DNA of 36,254 nt from an uncultured Eubacteriales bacterium (GCA_958346135.1 CATVQN010000001.1:1-36254); one strand, 5' to 3'. Positions 7,033-17,400 are shown, numbered from the stretch's first letter. Numbers and translations: made by a program. The notes: generated by a model from the sequence alone, not told the origin.

Positions 7033-7551
7033 TTACAGGTTTTCGTAGGAAACCAACTGGCTCATCGGGATACGCTGGGAATCGAAACGATTGGTGTCAG
7101 CGTCCTCCTCATCTGAGTAGCCGACAACCAGGATGTTGACCGGCTCCAAGTTGGCCGGGAGGTTAAATTCCTGCTTCAGCACATCAGGCTGGAAATAGCA
7201 AACCCATACCGTGCCAAGTCCCAGCTCTGTGGCCTGGAGCATCATGTGATCTGTCAAAATGGAAGCGTCGATGTCACCGCTCTGCTTCTTATCGAAAGGC
7301 CGTGTCCATGCCTTGTTGTGATCGGCGCACACGATGATTGCCAGGGGCGCACCGTAGATGCCCGCTGCCTTGCTGATTTTGGCAAGGCCCTCCTCACTCT
7401 GAACGACAAGCAGATGAACCGGCTGGAGGTTCGCCGCAGTCGGAGCCACATGAGCGGCTTCCAAAATCTGCTCCAGCTTTTCCGGCTCAACTTTCTGGTT
7501 AGTGTAACTGCGTACCGAGTGACGCTGTTTTGCGATATTGATAAAATCCAT
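7033..7551 (-). CDS. Nitroreductase-family flavoprotein
   Basis: A 172-residue protein of the FMN-dependent nitroreductase fold, at the short end for the family. The N-terminal motif RHSVRSYTNQKV, APTAANLQPVHLLVV and the later GLGTVWVC match the FMN-binding and dimer segments of the family. Such enzymes use NAD(P)H to reduce nitro compounds, quinones or other electrophiles; the substrate here is unknown. The gene diverges from an HxlR-family regulator, a common pairing in which the regulator senses electrophiles or quinones and controls the reductase. A promoter (7605-7632) and a three-half-site operator (7647-7670) lie upstream. GAAAGGA about ten bases before the ATG supports the start. Confidence 0.88.
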   Translation of the reverse strand: MDFINIAKQRHSVRSYTNQKVEPEKLEQILEAAHVAPTAANLQPVHLLVVQSEEGLAKISKAAGIYGAPLAIIVCADHNKAWTRPFDKKQSGDIDASILTDHMMLQATELGLGTVWVCYFQPDVLKQEFNLPANLEPVNILVVGYSDEEDADTNRFDSQRIPMSQLVSYENL

Positions 7552-7604
7552 AGTATGAAGTCCTTTCTGTAATCATGTATTGTGTCAAATCAACCGTTGA
7601 ATTT

Positions 7605-7632
7605 ATTGTAGCACTTAGAATGAAAACCGCAA
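7605..7632 (-). promoter_or_regulatory. Promoter of the nitroreductase gene
   Basis: On the minus strand TTGCGG (7627-7632), a 16-base spacer and TACAAT (7605-7610). The putative HxlR operator lies just upstream of the -35. Confidence 0.5.
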
Positions 7633-7646
7633 GAATGCACTTTTTT

Positions 7647-7670
7647 GATAGGCACTATCCCAAAAGATAG
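7647..7670. promoter_or_regulatory. Three-half-site operator, copy 1 (putative HxlR site)
   Basis: GATAG (7647-7651), CTATC (7655-7659) and GATAG (7666-7670) alternate in orientation with three and six bases between. The surrounding 30 bases (7631-7660) are 28/30 identical to 9292-9321 upstream of the radical SAM gene. It lies between the nitroreductase promoter and the hxlR gene, so it may control both. Confidence 0.55.
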
Positions 7671-7697
7671 CAGCTTGCGTGAAAGGAGTTATCTTAA

Positions 7698-8060
7698 ATG
7701 AAATGCGAAACGAACCCAAATAACTGCCCTATTGAAGTAACATTGTCCTTAATCGGCGGCAAATATAAGCCGGTGATTCTCTGGTTTCTGATAGACCATC
7801 CCCTGCACTATGCTGAATTGCAGCGACTCATACCAAAAGCAACCCCTAAAATGCTCTCTCAACAGCTCCATGATCTGGAAAACAGTGGTATCATTCATCG
7901 TGAAGTTATACCGGAAAAGCCACCAAAGACTCTGTATTCCCTCACTGCTTTTGGCAAGAGCCTTATCCCTATTTTGGACGCAATGTGCCAATGGGGAAAC
8001 AGTTATCTGGACGGGCTGGATGTTCAGGCACCATGCTGTCAAAACCATAACTCTCAATAA
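7698..8060 (+). CDS. HxlR-family winged-helix regulator
   Basis: A 120-residue MarR-like regulator of the HxlR/YodB family: NNCPIEVTLSLIGGKYKPVILWFL, then the recognition helix around TPKMLSQQLHDLENSGII and the wing PPKTLYSLTAFG. Cys3 and Cys10 lie near the N-terminus. In relatives such as YodB and HypR an N-terminal Cys senses quinones, diamide or hypochlorite by disulfide formation or alkylation, so a redox or electrophile role is plausible here. An unusual CC pair sits near the C-terminus (APCCQNH). GAAAGGAG stands before the ATG. It is divergent from the nitroreductase and probably regulates it, and perhaps the radical SAM gene, through the repeated operator. Confidence 0.88.
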   Translation: MKCETNPNNCPIEVTLSLIGGKYKPVILWFLIDHPLHYAELQRLIPKATPKMLSQQLHDLENSGIIHREVIPEKPPKTLYSLTAFGKSLIPILDAMCQWGNSYLDGLDVQAPCCQNHNSQ

Positions 8061-8207
8061 TACAAAAATTGGATAATCGCCTTTTCATGGTAACTACCCG
8101 TATGTTGTGCTTTGTTAGAATGTGTTGTATCATAAGAACCAAACTGTCATAATATGAGCCAATAAATCTGGAATTTGTAAAGGAGATATAGAAAGAAAAT
8201 TGAGAAA

Positions 8208-9233
8208 TCAAATTTGGGATTGCCTAATATAATTACACAGCGCAACAAAGTCAACATCTGGACTTTTACCCAAAATATTTTTCAAGCTTTCTTCCGCCTT
8301 TTTATGCAGCTCCGGCTTTTTCAGATCATCCAGCAGAAAGAAAATGTTGAGCCGCCTGCCAATCGTAAAAAGAAGTTTTTCATCCGGGGATAAAGACAAA
8401 AACCGATCAATCGCCGATAGCATTTCCTGTTTCTCTGTCCGCAAATTGCCCCGGACTTCCAGAAGAAGATTGATGATGTGTTCATTTACATAGTAGCTGT
8501 CCATCGCTTGTAACTGCTGCAAAAACATCTTTTGCTCTATTACAATTTCTTCTTCTGATTGCAAGGTGAAAGAGCCATCACGGACGAACTCCCCCAGCTT
8601 GGATTCCGGTTTAATACCCGTAGCATGGACACGGATAAAATCAGGCTGGATCACGTTCAATGCTTTTGCCGTCTGGATCGCATTTTCTTCCGATAACTCT
8701 TTACCGCCGATCCCAAGCAATATAAACTCTGACAAAATCATGTCAGCGTCTTTTGCCATGCAGCCACTTCGTACAACCGTATCTGAATCGAATCCTTTAT
8801 TTATTAGTCTCAATATCTGAGCTGAACCGGTTTCCATTCCGCAGTAGAGATGATTTAGTCCAGCTTGCCGGAGTATCTTTAACTCTGCTGGAGTTTTCCG
8901 AGTGATACTATCCGCACGGGCATAGGAAGTGATGTATTGAATGTCGGGGAAATACTGATTGATTGCGTCCAATATGCGAAGCAAATAATCTGTTTTTAAC
9001 ACCAGAGCATCCCCGTCCTGCAAGAAACAGGAATTGATTTTCTTGCCCTGATAAAACTGGGCTTGCTGTCTAATGTCCTCTATGGTTTCGTCGATGGGAC
9101 GCATGGAAAACTGCATGGATTTATAAAGCCCACAAAAATAGCACTTATTCCAATGACATCCTCTTGTAACTCGTATCAGTAGGCTATTACTCTCAGAGGG
9201 CGGGCGAATAGGCCCAATTTCTATATCTTTCAT
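8208..9233 (-). CDS. Radical SAM protein, unknown substrate
   Basis: A 341-residue radical SAM enzyme. The iron-sulfur motif near the N-terminus is RGCHWNKCYFCGLYK, with four residues between the first two cysteines (CX4CX2C) instead of the usual three, as in one subgroup of uncharacterised radical SAM proteins. Later segments fit the SAM-binding barrel: SCFLQDGDALVLKTDYLL, LNHLYCGMETGSAQIL and EFILLGIGGKELSEENA. The last 90 residues are helical and carry no extra cysteine cluster, so a second iron-sulfur site is unlikely. The reaction cannot be named. It follows the hxlR gene convergently, and its upstream region repeats the operator block found before the nitroreductase, suggesting shared control. 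Confidence 0.85.
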   Translation of the reverse strand: MKDIEIGPIRPPSESNSLLIRVTRGCHWNKCYFCGLYKSMQFSMRPIDETIEDIRQQAQFYQGKKINSCFLQDGDALVLKTDYLLRILDAINQYFPDIQYITSYARADSITRKTPAELKILRQAGLNHLYCGMETGSAQILRLINKGFDSDTVVRSGCMAKDADMILSEFILLGIGGKELSEENAIQTAKALNVIQPDFIRVHATGIKPESKLGEFVRDGSFTLQSEEEIVIEQKMFLQQLQAMDSYYVNEHIINLLLEVRGNLRTEKQEMLSAIDRFLSLSPDEKLLFTIGRRLNIFFLLDDLKKPELHKKAEESLKNILGKSPDVDFVALCNYIRQSQI

Positions 9234-9307
9234 GAGTATATGTCCTTTCTATGTATTCATGTTTAGGGTATCATCCCGGACAAATCTAAACAAGAATGTA
9301 CTTTTTT

Positions 9308-9331
9308 GAAAGGCACTATCCTTTTGGAAAG
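9308..9331. promoter_or_regulatory. Three-half-site operator, copy 2, upstream of the radical SAM gene
   Basis: GAAAG (9308-9312), CTATC (9316-9320) and GAAAG (9327-9331) have the same spacing as the sites at 7647-7670. The flanking block 9292-9321 is 28/30 identical to 7631-7660, while the DNA on either side differs. No regulator gene follows on the plus strand here. Confidence 0.55.
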
Positions 9332-9381
9332 TAGCAAGATGCGGTACACGGGAGCAAATAACGAAAGATTTTGCAAGCAAT

Positions 9382-9445
9382 GGAAAGGGATATCCTTTTG
9401 CCCTCCACCCCTTATGGGGCGGAGGGCAGAAGTTTATCCCTTTCC
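9382..9445. repeat. Nested three-tier inverted repeat in a gene-free stretch
   Basis: The 358-base gap 9234-9591 holds no credible gene. Its centre is a nested palindrome: outer arms 9382-9392 and 9435-9445 (11 bp), middle arms 9400-9406 and 9421-9427 (7 bp), inner arms CCCC 9408-9411 and GGGG 9416-9419 around a TTAT loop. It could form a long hairpin in DNA or RNA. The role is unknown; a small mobile repeat or an RNA structure are possibilities. Confidence 0.6.
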
Positions 9446-9542
9446 GCTTGTTGGGGAGTTCCCCAAGCCCCCGGCAGAGTGCTGGCGCAACTCTGACCGA
9501 ACACCACATAATTGTGGTGGCTACGCTTCGCTTATAAAAGAA

Positions 9543-9582
9543 AAAACCGGAAGCTGGACACTATGCCACGGCTTCCGGTTTT
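9543..9582 (-). terminator. Terminator of the mobilisation operon
   Basis: A 12-bp perfect stem (9543-9554 with 9571-9582) lies ten bases past the relaxase stop and is followed on the minus strand by TTTTCTTTT. It ends the minus-strand transcript carrying mobC and the relaxase gene. Confidence 0.75.
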
Positions 9583-9591
9583 CCTAATACC

Positions 9592-11013
9592 TTAGCGGTC
9601 TTGCTCCTGTTTTTTCTCTTGTTCCTGTTCTTTCTTTTCTTCCTGCTTAATCTGAAGCAGACTGTCCACATTTGACTTGACCGCCTGCAATTCCTGATTT
9701 TCCTGCCGCAGCCGCTTGAAATCCTCATAGGCTGCTTTTTTCTTTGCCAGCAGGTCGGTGTACTCCGCTTGCAGCACCTTAACCGTCGGCAGCTTCTTCA
9801 CGCCTTGGGCATCAAACGCCCGCTTCGCCGCTTCATGCAGAAGCAGATCCGTTTCATGGGCTGCCCTAAACGCCGGTTTATCCGCAGCTTTTGTTTTCCG
9901 GTAAGCCAGATAGGTATTCCGGGTCTTGGCATAGTTGATGATATGCGTCTTTAAGGCTGCGATCTGTTCCATACGATGTTCCATCTGCTTGATAGAGGTA
10001 GAAACCGCTTCAAAATCTGCCGAAGCCGTTTCTGCTTTGGATACCAGAACATCATACTCCGTGATACCATGCTCTGTAAGATAGTTGAGGGTTTTTGCGG
10101 CCTCTTTCAGATTGTGAATCTTCATCCACCGCTCCATGCCAGGGCCACGCCCTTGCAGGCGGGCCTGAATGTCCATAAGCAGATTGATACGGGTATCCTT
10201 TTCCAGATTGACTTTCTTTTTACGGCGGGGTAACTGGGTCTTTCCAATACGCTCTTGCAGGGCTTCCAGCGTGTAATCGGCTCCCAGTGTCCGGGAGCGG
10301 GTAAAACGCTCCTGTCCCTGGGCACGAAATTTCAGAATCTTTTTACTCTGGACGACCTCATAGCCCTCCTGCCGCATAGCTTCCAGAAATTCATCAAAAG
10401 TCTTAACCGCAGGCAGTATCCGGTCAATATTTTTCCGCAAGAGATTTTTCCAACTCTTGCCGTTTTTCTCTGCCGCCCACTCCGCATAGTGCTTGCCTTT
10501 TTCCTGGGGTTCTTCAATGATGTTCAAGCCAAATTCCTGGCATATCCGGTCATTGGCTTTCCGTAGAGGGAGAAAGCTGTTTTTCACATTGTTGAACTTG
10601 TGGGAGCAGTCCAGAGCGGTGCTGTTAAATTCGATGTGATTATGGATATGCTTCTTATCCACATGGGTCGCCACAATAAATTGATGTTCTCCACCAGTAA
10701 ACTCCAAAGCCAATTTATATCCCAGCTTATTGGCATCCTCCGGCGTGATGGTTCCCGGCTCAAAGGACTGGATAATCAGATAAGAAATCACATCCTGATC
10801 CGGGGCACGTTTGCGCCCGGTTGTAGCGGTATAAATCTGCTTGGACACCGCAAATTCCTGCCATGCCGTATCCGGGGAACACTGATAGCCAGTGACCAGT
10901 AAGCCGCCGTCTGTTTTCTCTGGATTCTTGTCATAGTCCAGCCGGTCTTTTAACACAGCGGCAATGCTGCGCCCCTCGCTGGCATGGCGGGGTTTGAGTT
11001 TTGAGATCGCCAT
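9592..11013 (-). CDS. MobP-type relaxase (conjugative nickase)
   Basis: A 473-residue relaxase of the MobA/VirD2 family. It should nick one strand at oriT, stay covalently attached to the 5' end and lead the DNA into the recipient. The metal-binding HIHNHIEFN motif (HxHxH type) with the preceding FIVATHVDKK is the family signature. The N-terminal segment MAISKLKPRHASEG has no obvious tyrosine of its own; candidate nicking tyrosines are in RLDYDKNPEK and YQCSPDT. The C-terminal 150 residues are charged and coiled-coil-like, ending in Glu/Lys/Gln repeats. I chose the ATG at 11011-11013, which has AAAGGAG seven bases upstream, over the longer frame from 11046. It lies 145 bases downstream of mobC in the same direction and ends at a terminator. 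Confidence 0.9.
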   Translation of the reverse strand: MAISKLKPRHASEGRSIAAVLKDRLDYDKNPEKTDGGLLVTGYQCSPDTAWQEFAVSKQIYTATTGRKRAPDQDVISYLIIQSFEPGTITPEDANKLGYKLALEFTGGEHQFIVATHVDKKHIHNHIEFNSTALDCSHKFNNVKNSFLPLRKANDRICQEFGLNIIEEPQEKGKHYAEWAAEKNGKSWKNLLRKNIDRILPAVKTFDEFLEAMRQEGYEVVQSKKILKFRAQGQERFTRSRTLGADYTLEALQERIGKTQLPRRKKKVNLEKDTRINLLMDIQARLQGRGPGMERWMKIHNLKEAAKTLNYLTEHGITEYDVLVSKAETASADFEAVSTSIKQMEHRMEQIAALKTHIINYAKTRNTYLAYRKTKAADKPAFRAAHETDLLLHEAAKRAFDAQGVKKLPTVKVLQAEYTDLLAKKKAAYEDFKRLRQENQELQAVKSNVDSLLQIKQEEKKEQEQEKKQEQDR

Positions 11014-11040
11014 ACAGCGGCTCCTTTCTGTCAAAAGTAA

Positions 11041-11072
11041 GGGCACGGCAGCTTGAAAATACTGCCGTGCCC
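11041..11072. repeat. Perfect 11-bp hairpin between mobC and the relaxase gene
   Basis: Arms 11041-11051 and 11062-11072 flank a ten-base A/T-rich loop. The 145-base gap 11014-11158 holds no gene. On the minus strand the stem is followed by TTACTTTTG, so it may attenuate relaxase transcription. Its place beside mobC and the relaxase gene also makes the gap a candidate for oriT; no known nick sequence was recognised. Confidence 0.5.
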
Positions 11073-11158
11073 GGTTGGGGTTATGCTGTTAAATTGCCTT
11101 TCGCATACTGTTTATATCGTCTACTTGTTCTGTCAGCCAGACAGCCGCCCCCGGCGGT

Positions 11159-11497
11159 TCACAAATCCTCAAACTTGGAGAGCAGGGAGCTGAACGCTCC
11201 CCACAGTTCTCCGTATCTGGTTTTTAAATCTGCGATGTCCTCCCCATACAGATTGCCGGTGCTGTTCACACGCCTTGCGATCTGGTTCAAATTGTTGGAG
11301 CAGGTGCGCAGCAGGGCGGCCAGTTCCTTAACGTCTGTCATATCTACCCGGACAACGTAGCCGTCCACCGCCATTTTTCTGAGGTACGCCCTCTGGTTGT
11401 GCGTGCCGAGCAGTTCCATCTTTTTGTCAATAATCTCTTTTTCTTCGGGCGATACCTTGAAATACAAGGGAATGGTGCGCCCACTGCGTGGATTCAT
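11159..11497 (-). CDS. mobC: MobC-like relaxosome accessory protein
   Basis: A 112-residue protein with an N-terminal ribbon-helix-helix-like segment (RTIPLYFKVSPEEKEIIDKKMELLG) followed by the MobC core LAALLRTCSNNLNQIARRVNSTG, where the NNLNQIAR string is the family hallmark. MobC proteins bind near oriT, help open the DNA and recruit the relaxase. Its ATG overlaps the stop codon of the giant upstream gene by one base (TAATG), so translation is probably coupled. The relaxase gene follows in the same direction. Confidence 0.85.
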   Translation of the reverse strand: MNPRSGRTIPLYFKVSPEEKEIIDKKMELLGTHNQRAYLRKMAVDGYVVRVDMTDVKELAALLRTCSNNLNQIARRVNSTGNLYGEDIADLKTRYGELWGAFSSLLSKFEDL

Positions 11498-14400
11498 TAA
11501 ATTGCCACCTCCATTTCTTTATCTTTCTTTGGTGCTGCACTGGCGGCGGACTCCACACCCATACGGCGCAAAAGCCGCTTGATGGAAGTCTTGCCGTCAT
11601 GCTTTTGCCGTTCCCGGCTGTTTGGTTTGTCTTTGCCGCCGATATTTAACGCCACATTTAAGGCAGCCAGCCGCTCCGATTTTTCCGCAAGCTCCGCTTC
11701 CTGGGGGAATGGACGCTTGACCTCAACCTTGGCGTCCTCCATCTGCTGGAGTAGGTTTCCAAGAACCGTCTGATGCTGTTTCAGGTTATCCCGCATTCCC
11801 TCCAGCACATTGTCCATACGGGTAATGTTGCCAAAGGGGTCGCTGCCCGGTTCAAAGGTGTGGGAGCGTGTATGCTTCAAAGTAATCTGAAGTTTCGGAG
11901 ATAGGCCGCTGTCGGATACCCATAACGTCATGGGAAAACCACGATATTCGCCCAGTTCCACCTTGTCGCTCAAATCTTTCAGGCTTTCAAATGCAGCGAT
12001 GATCGCCTGACCTGCTTCTTTCTTCTCGGTGTAAGTAGTGCCCCTGACCGTCATGGAAAAATGCTCCTTGTCCGGCGGCGTATGGGCTTCCAAGTGCCGG
12101 ATGTCTGTCTCCAGGTCAGCAATCGTTTCCTGTTCCCGTTTGATTGCCTGGGGATAGAACTTAATCAGGTTATCCTCCAGGGCATACCTCTGGCTTTCAT
12201 GGTTGGCTTTTAACAGCTTTAGCTTCGTGACCTGCCCATCCAGTTCGGTCTTTTCCATAATCCTGGGGTCGCCGGATGCCAGCGCCTTGACTTCTGCATA
12301 GGAAAGAGCAGCTTCGTCCACATCCTCGCAAGAGCGGGATGGGTTTTTGCCGCTCATAAGCTGGCCGATGAATTTCTGTTTGTTCTCAATCAGCCCCCAG
12401 TTATAAGCATCAAAGGTTCCCTCGGTCACATACTTAAAGATCTTGACGCTCTTAAACTGGTTGCCCTGGCGCAGAATACGCCCTTCTCGCTGTTCGATAT
12501 CCGCAGGCCGCCACGGACAGTCCAAATGGTGGAGCGCCGCAAGCCGTGTCTGGACATTGGTGCCAGCCCCCATCTTGGAGGTGGAGCCTAAGAGGACACG
12601 CACCTGTCCTTTCCGTACTTTGGAAAAAAGCTCCGCTTTCTGAACGTCGGTCTTTGCGTCATGGATAAAAGCAATCTGTTCCGGCGGAACGCCCTGCGCC
12701 ATCAGCTTCTGTTTGATGTCATCGTACACATTAAAGGAATTATCCCCGTGGGGTGTGGAAAGGTCGCAGAAAACAAGCTGGGCACCTTTCTGGGGTTCCG
12801 TATCCCGCCAGACTTTTAGCACATTTCCCACACAGGCATTGACTTTGCTTTCCGGGTCGTCAGGCAGTTCAGGATATGCCAGACGCTGATCCAGCGCCAG
12901 CTTCCTGCCGTCCGATGTAATCTTGAGCATATTGTCCTCCCTGGGGTCCACTAAGCGGTTTCTTACATCCTCCGCACGTTCTCCCAGTTCAGCAACCAGC
13001 TCTTTTTGAAATTCGCTGGGCTTTGTAACTACCGTGATATTTTCCGATGCCGGAACCGGCAGCTTTAACATTTCAGCAGTCTGGATGTCCGCCGCCTCTT
13101 TCCACATGGCCATCAGTTCCGGCAGGTTGAAAAACTTGGCAAACCGGGTCTTGGCACGGAAACCGCCGCCCTCCGGTGCCAGCTCCAGCGCCGTGACCGT
13201 TTCGCCAAATGCTGCCGCCCAGCTATCAAAGTGGTCAAGGCCGGTTTCTTTTAACAGGTCATATTGCAGGTAGCGCATCATGGTGTAAAGTTCCACCATG
13301 CTGTTGCTGACCGGGGTTCCGGTGGCAAACACCACGCCTTTCCCTCCGGTCAGATCGTCCAGATACCGGCACTTGGCAAACATATCGCTGGATTTCTGAG
13401 CTTCGGACTGCCCGATGCCGGCAACATTCCGCATTTTTGTTGTGAGGAAAAGATTTTTGAATCCGTGTGCCTCGTCCACAAACAACTTATCCACGCCCAG
13501 TTCCTCAAAAGTGACCACATCATCCTTGCGGCTCTGGTCATTTAGCTTTTCCAGTTTCGCCTGCAAGGATTTCCGGGATTTTTCAAGCTGTTTGATGGTG
13601 TAGCGTTCGCCGTTCTGGGCTTTGGCTTCCTCAATGCCGTCAATCACCTGGTCAATCTGCTCCCGCAGGATTGCTTTCTGCCGCTCCGGGGAGAGGGGGA
13701 TTTTCTCAAACTGGGAATGCCCGATCACCACCGCATCATAATCGCCGGTGGCAATCCGGGAACAAAATTTCTTCCGGTTCTGGGGTTCAAAGTCTTTCTT
13801 TGTGGCAACCAGCACTTTGGCACCGGGATAGAGCCGCAGAAAATCTGCGCCCCATTGTTCCGTCAGGTGGTTGGGAACCACCACAAGGTTTTTCCGGCAT
13901 AAGCCCAGCCGTTTGCCCTCCATAGCCGCCGCAATAATCTCAAAGGTCTTGCCAGCGCCCACACAGTGGGCAAGCAGGCTGTTCCCGCCGTAAAGCATCC
14001 GGGCAACGGCATTCTGCTGGTGAGGGCGCAGCTTGATTTCCGGTGTCATACCGGTAAAGCGGATATGGCTGCCGTCATATTCACGGGGTTTGATGCTGTT
14101 GAAGATCTCATTGTATTTTTGGCACAGCGCTTCCCGGCGCTCCGGGTCTTTCCATATCCAGGATTTAAAGGCTTCCCGCACCATTTCCTGTTTCTGCTGG
14201 GCCAGCATGGTTTCTTTCGTGTTGAGGACACGCTTTTCCGTGCCGTCTGCATCGTGGATGGTGTCATAAACCCGGCAGTCCCGCAGATTTAAGCTGTCCT
14301 CAATGATGGCATAGGCGTTCTTGCGCTTGGTTCCGTAGGTCACATAGGCAAGGGTATTGTTCGTACTGTCACGGGTCTTACCGCTGATGTTCCACTCGCC

Positions 14401-17400
14401 GGTGGCAGCGGAATACCGTGCGGCAATGGTATCGCCCCTGAGATAACCGGGGGTCTTTAAAAGTTCATAGGTAAACTGGGTGTAATACTTCGGGTCAATC
14501 CAGGTTGCGCCGATCCGCACATCAATCTCAGCCGCAGAGAGGTCTTTGGGCTGTGACTGCTCCAGCGCAGATACGTTAACCGCATACGCCGGGTCATGTT
14601 CTGCCGCAGCCCTGGCAGCCGCCAGTTTCTTCCGCACGTTGCCGGAAAGGTACTCGTCAGCGTTTTCCCAGCCCTCCAGCGGATGATCCAGCCCTTTTTC
14701 CGGGTTCTTAAAGATCACGCCGGAGAGTTCCTTGGCAATCTCCAGTTCCTCGCCGGGGCGGTCTAATATCTCCGCCATAAAGGAAAGGTCAACCCCGGCC
14801 CGCTCCCCAATGGACACCGCCAGGGCTTCCACCGGGGTATCCACATGGTTAATGCGCTTTTCCTGGTTGATGGTGCGCTTGGAGAACATATCCGCTTTGC
14901 GCTCCAGGTTCCTGTCCTCGTCCAGCACTTCCAGGGAACATAACAGGCAGTAGGAGCTGTCCTGCTCAAACGCACGCTTGTTGCCGGTGCTGTTGAGAAG
15001 CCCCCATTTTGCGGTGAAGCTGTCATAAGCCGAGTTCAGCCGTGTCTGAAGCTGTGCAATCTGCGCATCGGAACCGCCGTTTAGCTGGGTTTCAATTAAG
15101 TTCCGGGTAATGTCCCGCAGGGCGATCATGCCCCGGATGCGTTCCTCCGTGGCAGCCGGGACTTCGACCGGAATCAGCCCGCCATCTTCCTTGTAGTAAA
15201 GTTTTCCGTTTGCTTCGGTGTAACTGAAATTGCGGACTTCGGCAGGGGCGTCCAGGGGTTCGGCTTCCTGCTCCGGTGCAGCCGCTTCCCGCATCAGCAG
15301 GGCTTTGTCCGGTGCGCTTAAATTTGCCACCGCAGCGGCAAGCTGTTCTTTCAAGTCGGCATCCGGCAGCGGCTTGCAGGCGGTTTCCTGCCCGTAGGGG
15401 CCGCCTTCCCATACCATAGAACCCAGAACCATTTCCGGGTGCTGTTCAAAATATTTGTTGACGGGAATGCCGGCAGCGGTCTGGGAAACGTCTACCCAGT
15501 CCGGCATCTGTTCCGGCGGAGCGGCCCGTTTCTGCAAAAAGATGATGTCGCTGGTCACTTCCGTACCGGCATTTTTAAACGCATTGTCCGGCAGGCGGAC
15601 AGCGCCCAAAAGGTCGGCTCTCTCTGCCAGGTATTCCCGGACGGCGGTGTTCGGCTTATCCAGTGTGCCTTTTGATGTGATAAATGCCACGATACCGCCT
15701 GGACGCACTTTATCCAACGTCTTTCCAAAGAAATAATCGTGGATGAAAAAGTGCTGCTTATCATACCGGGCGTCGGCTATCTGGTAGTTGCCAAAGGGCA
15801 CGTTGCCCACCGCCAGGTCAAACCGGTTATCGGCAAAGTTGACACGCTCGAACCCGTCCACTGTGATATGCGCCTGGGGATAAAGCTGCTTGGCGATCCT
15901 GCCCGTGATGGAATCCAGTTCCACGCCGTAAAGGGCAGTATCTTTCATGGAATCCGGCACCATGCCAAAAAAATTGCCGGTGCCCATCGCAGGCTCCAGC
16001 ATGGTTTTTGGTTCTAAGCCCATCTGCTCCACGGCATGATAAATGCTTTCAATGATGACCGGTGCGGTGTAATGGGCGTTTAGGGTCGAACCTCTGGCGG
16101 CTTCATATTCAGCCGGGGTTAAAAGCCCTTTCAGTTCGGCATATTCTGTTTTCCACTTTTCATCGGAACCGTCAAACGCCTGGGGAATGCCGCCCCAGCC
16201 CACATAACGGGACAGGGTTTCCTGTTCCTCCGGCGTGGCATTTCGGCCACCGGCTTCCAGTTCCTTTAACAGCCGGATGGCCGCCACATTCGCCTGATAC
16301 TTTGCTTTCGGGCCGCCCACTCCCAGATCGGGAGCAGTAATGCGGAAATTTTCTGCTTTGGGCGGTTGGGGCTGCACAGGTGCTGCCGGTTCGGACGGCT
16401 CCGACAGCGGAGCGCCGGATGCAGCCAGTTCTTCCAGTTCCTTGTCCTGGGCGTCTTTGACCAGTTCCCGGACGTAAGACACCGGCTCATTCCTGAAAAC
16501 CGGGAATCCGGTTCCGGCAGCAAAGGTATCATCCCGCAGGCTGACCGAGCCGAAATCATAGTCTACGCTGTCAATGGTAAAAGTGCGCCCCTCGTCTGTG
16601 ACCTGCATCCCGATGGGGATATAGTCTGCAATCTCCAGGACTTTCTGGACTTCGTAGGTTTCTCCCTCCGGGCGGGCAAACAGGGCGCTGTTTCCGTGCT
16701 GGAGCAGCTTTTCCCCCAATGCCTGCCAGCTTGCGGCAGAGCCGGTGACGGCAGTTTCCCCAAGTCCCGGAATCTCCCTGGTAACGATCTTGCTCCCCAG
16801 GGCTTTGGCGGCAGTTTCCGCATCCTTGCCATAGAACAGATACAGATCATCCACTCGGACACCTGCCACATGGCCGGGGTATTCTGCTTTGAGCTTTAAG
16901 TATTCTTCGGTCAGCGGCGTAAGGTTCGGCTCCGGCTGGGGGCTTTCTTCCTCTGACGGTGCGCCCGCACGGGTTTCCCTGTCAGTACGTTCCGGCTGGG
17001 GCAGGGTACTTTCCTGTCCGGCTTCCTTTAAGGTCAGTGTGCGCCCCAGGGCGGTATAAGTTTCGCCGTTATCCTGGAAGAACACCGCAGGCAGGCCCGC
17101 CGTCTGTAACCGGTCAGCGGCTTCCTGCCAGCCCTCCCGGATACCTGCCACGGTCACTTCGCCTATTCCCGGCAGATCAACCGGCAGAAGCCAGGATACC
17201 GGCACCGCTTCAAAGGCAGTCCGGGCATCTTCACCGTAAAACAGGCAATACCCGCCGTTTTGGATACCGACCAATTCTTTCGGGTGCTTTTCTTTTAAGG
17301 CGTTGTAGGCATCCACATGGGGTAAAAGGGTTGTAGAGCCAGACGTTTCAGCCGGTTCTTCCGGTTCTGTCTTTCCCGTTACCCACGCAGGAGCATCGGG

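Noticed and set aside
9249..9587. Overlapping frames on both strands in the gap before the relaxase terminator
   Set aside because: Both arise from the nested palindrome (similar peptides on both strands) and have no ribosome site; the minus-strand one also crosses the operator block.
11014..11046. Longer start for the relaxase (11 extra residues)
   Set aside because: The downstream ATG at 11011-11013 has an AAAGGAG site at the right distance, and the longer form would put that site inside the gene.
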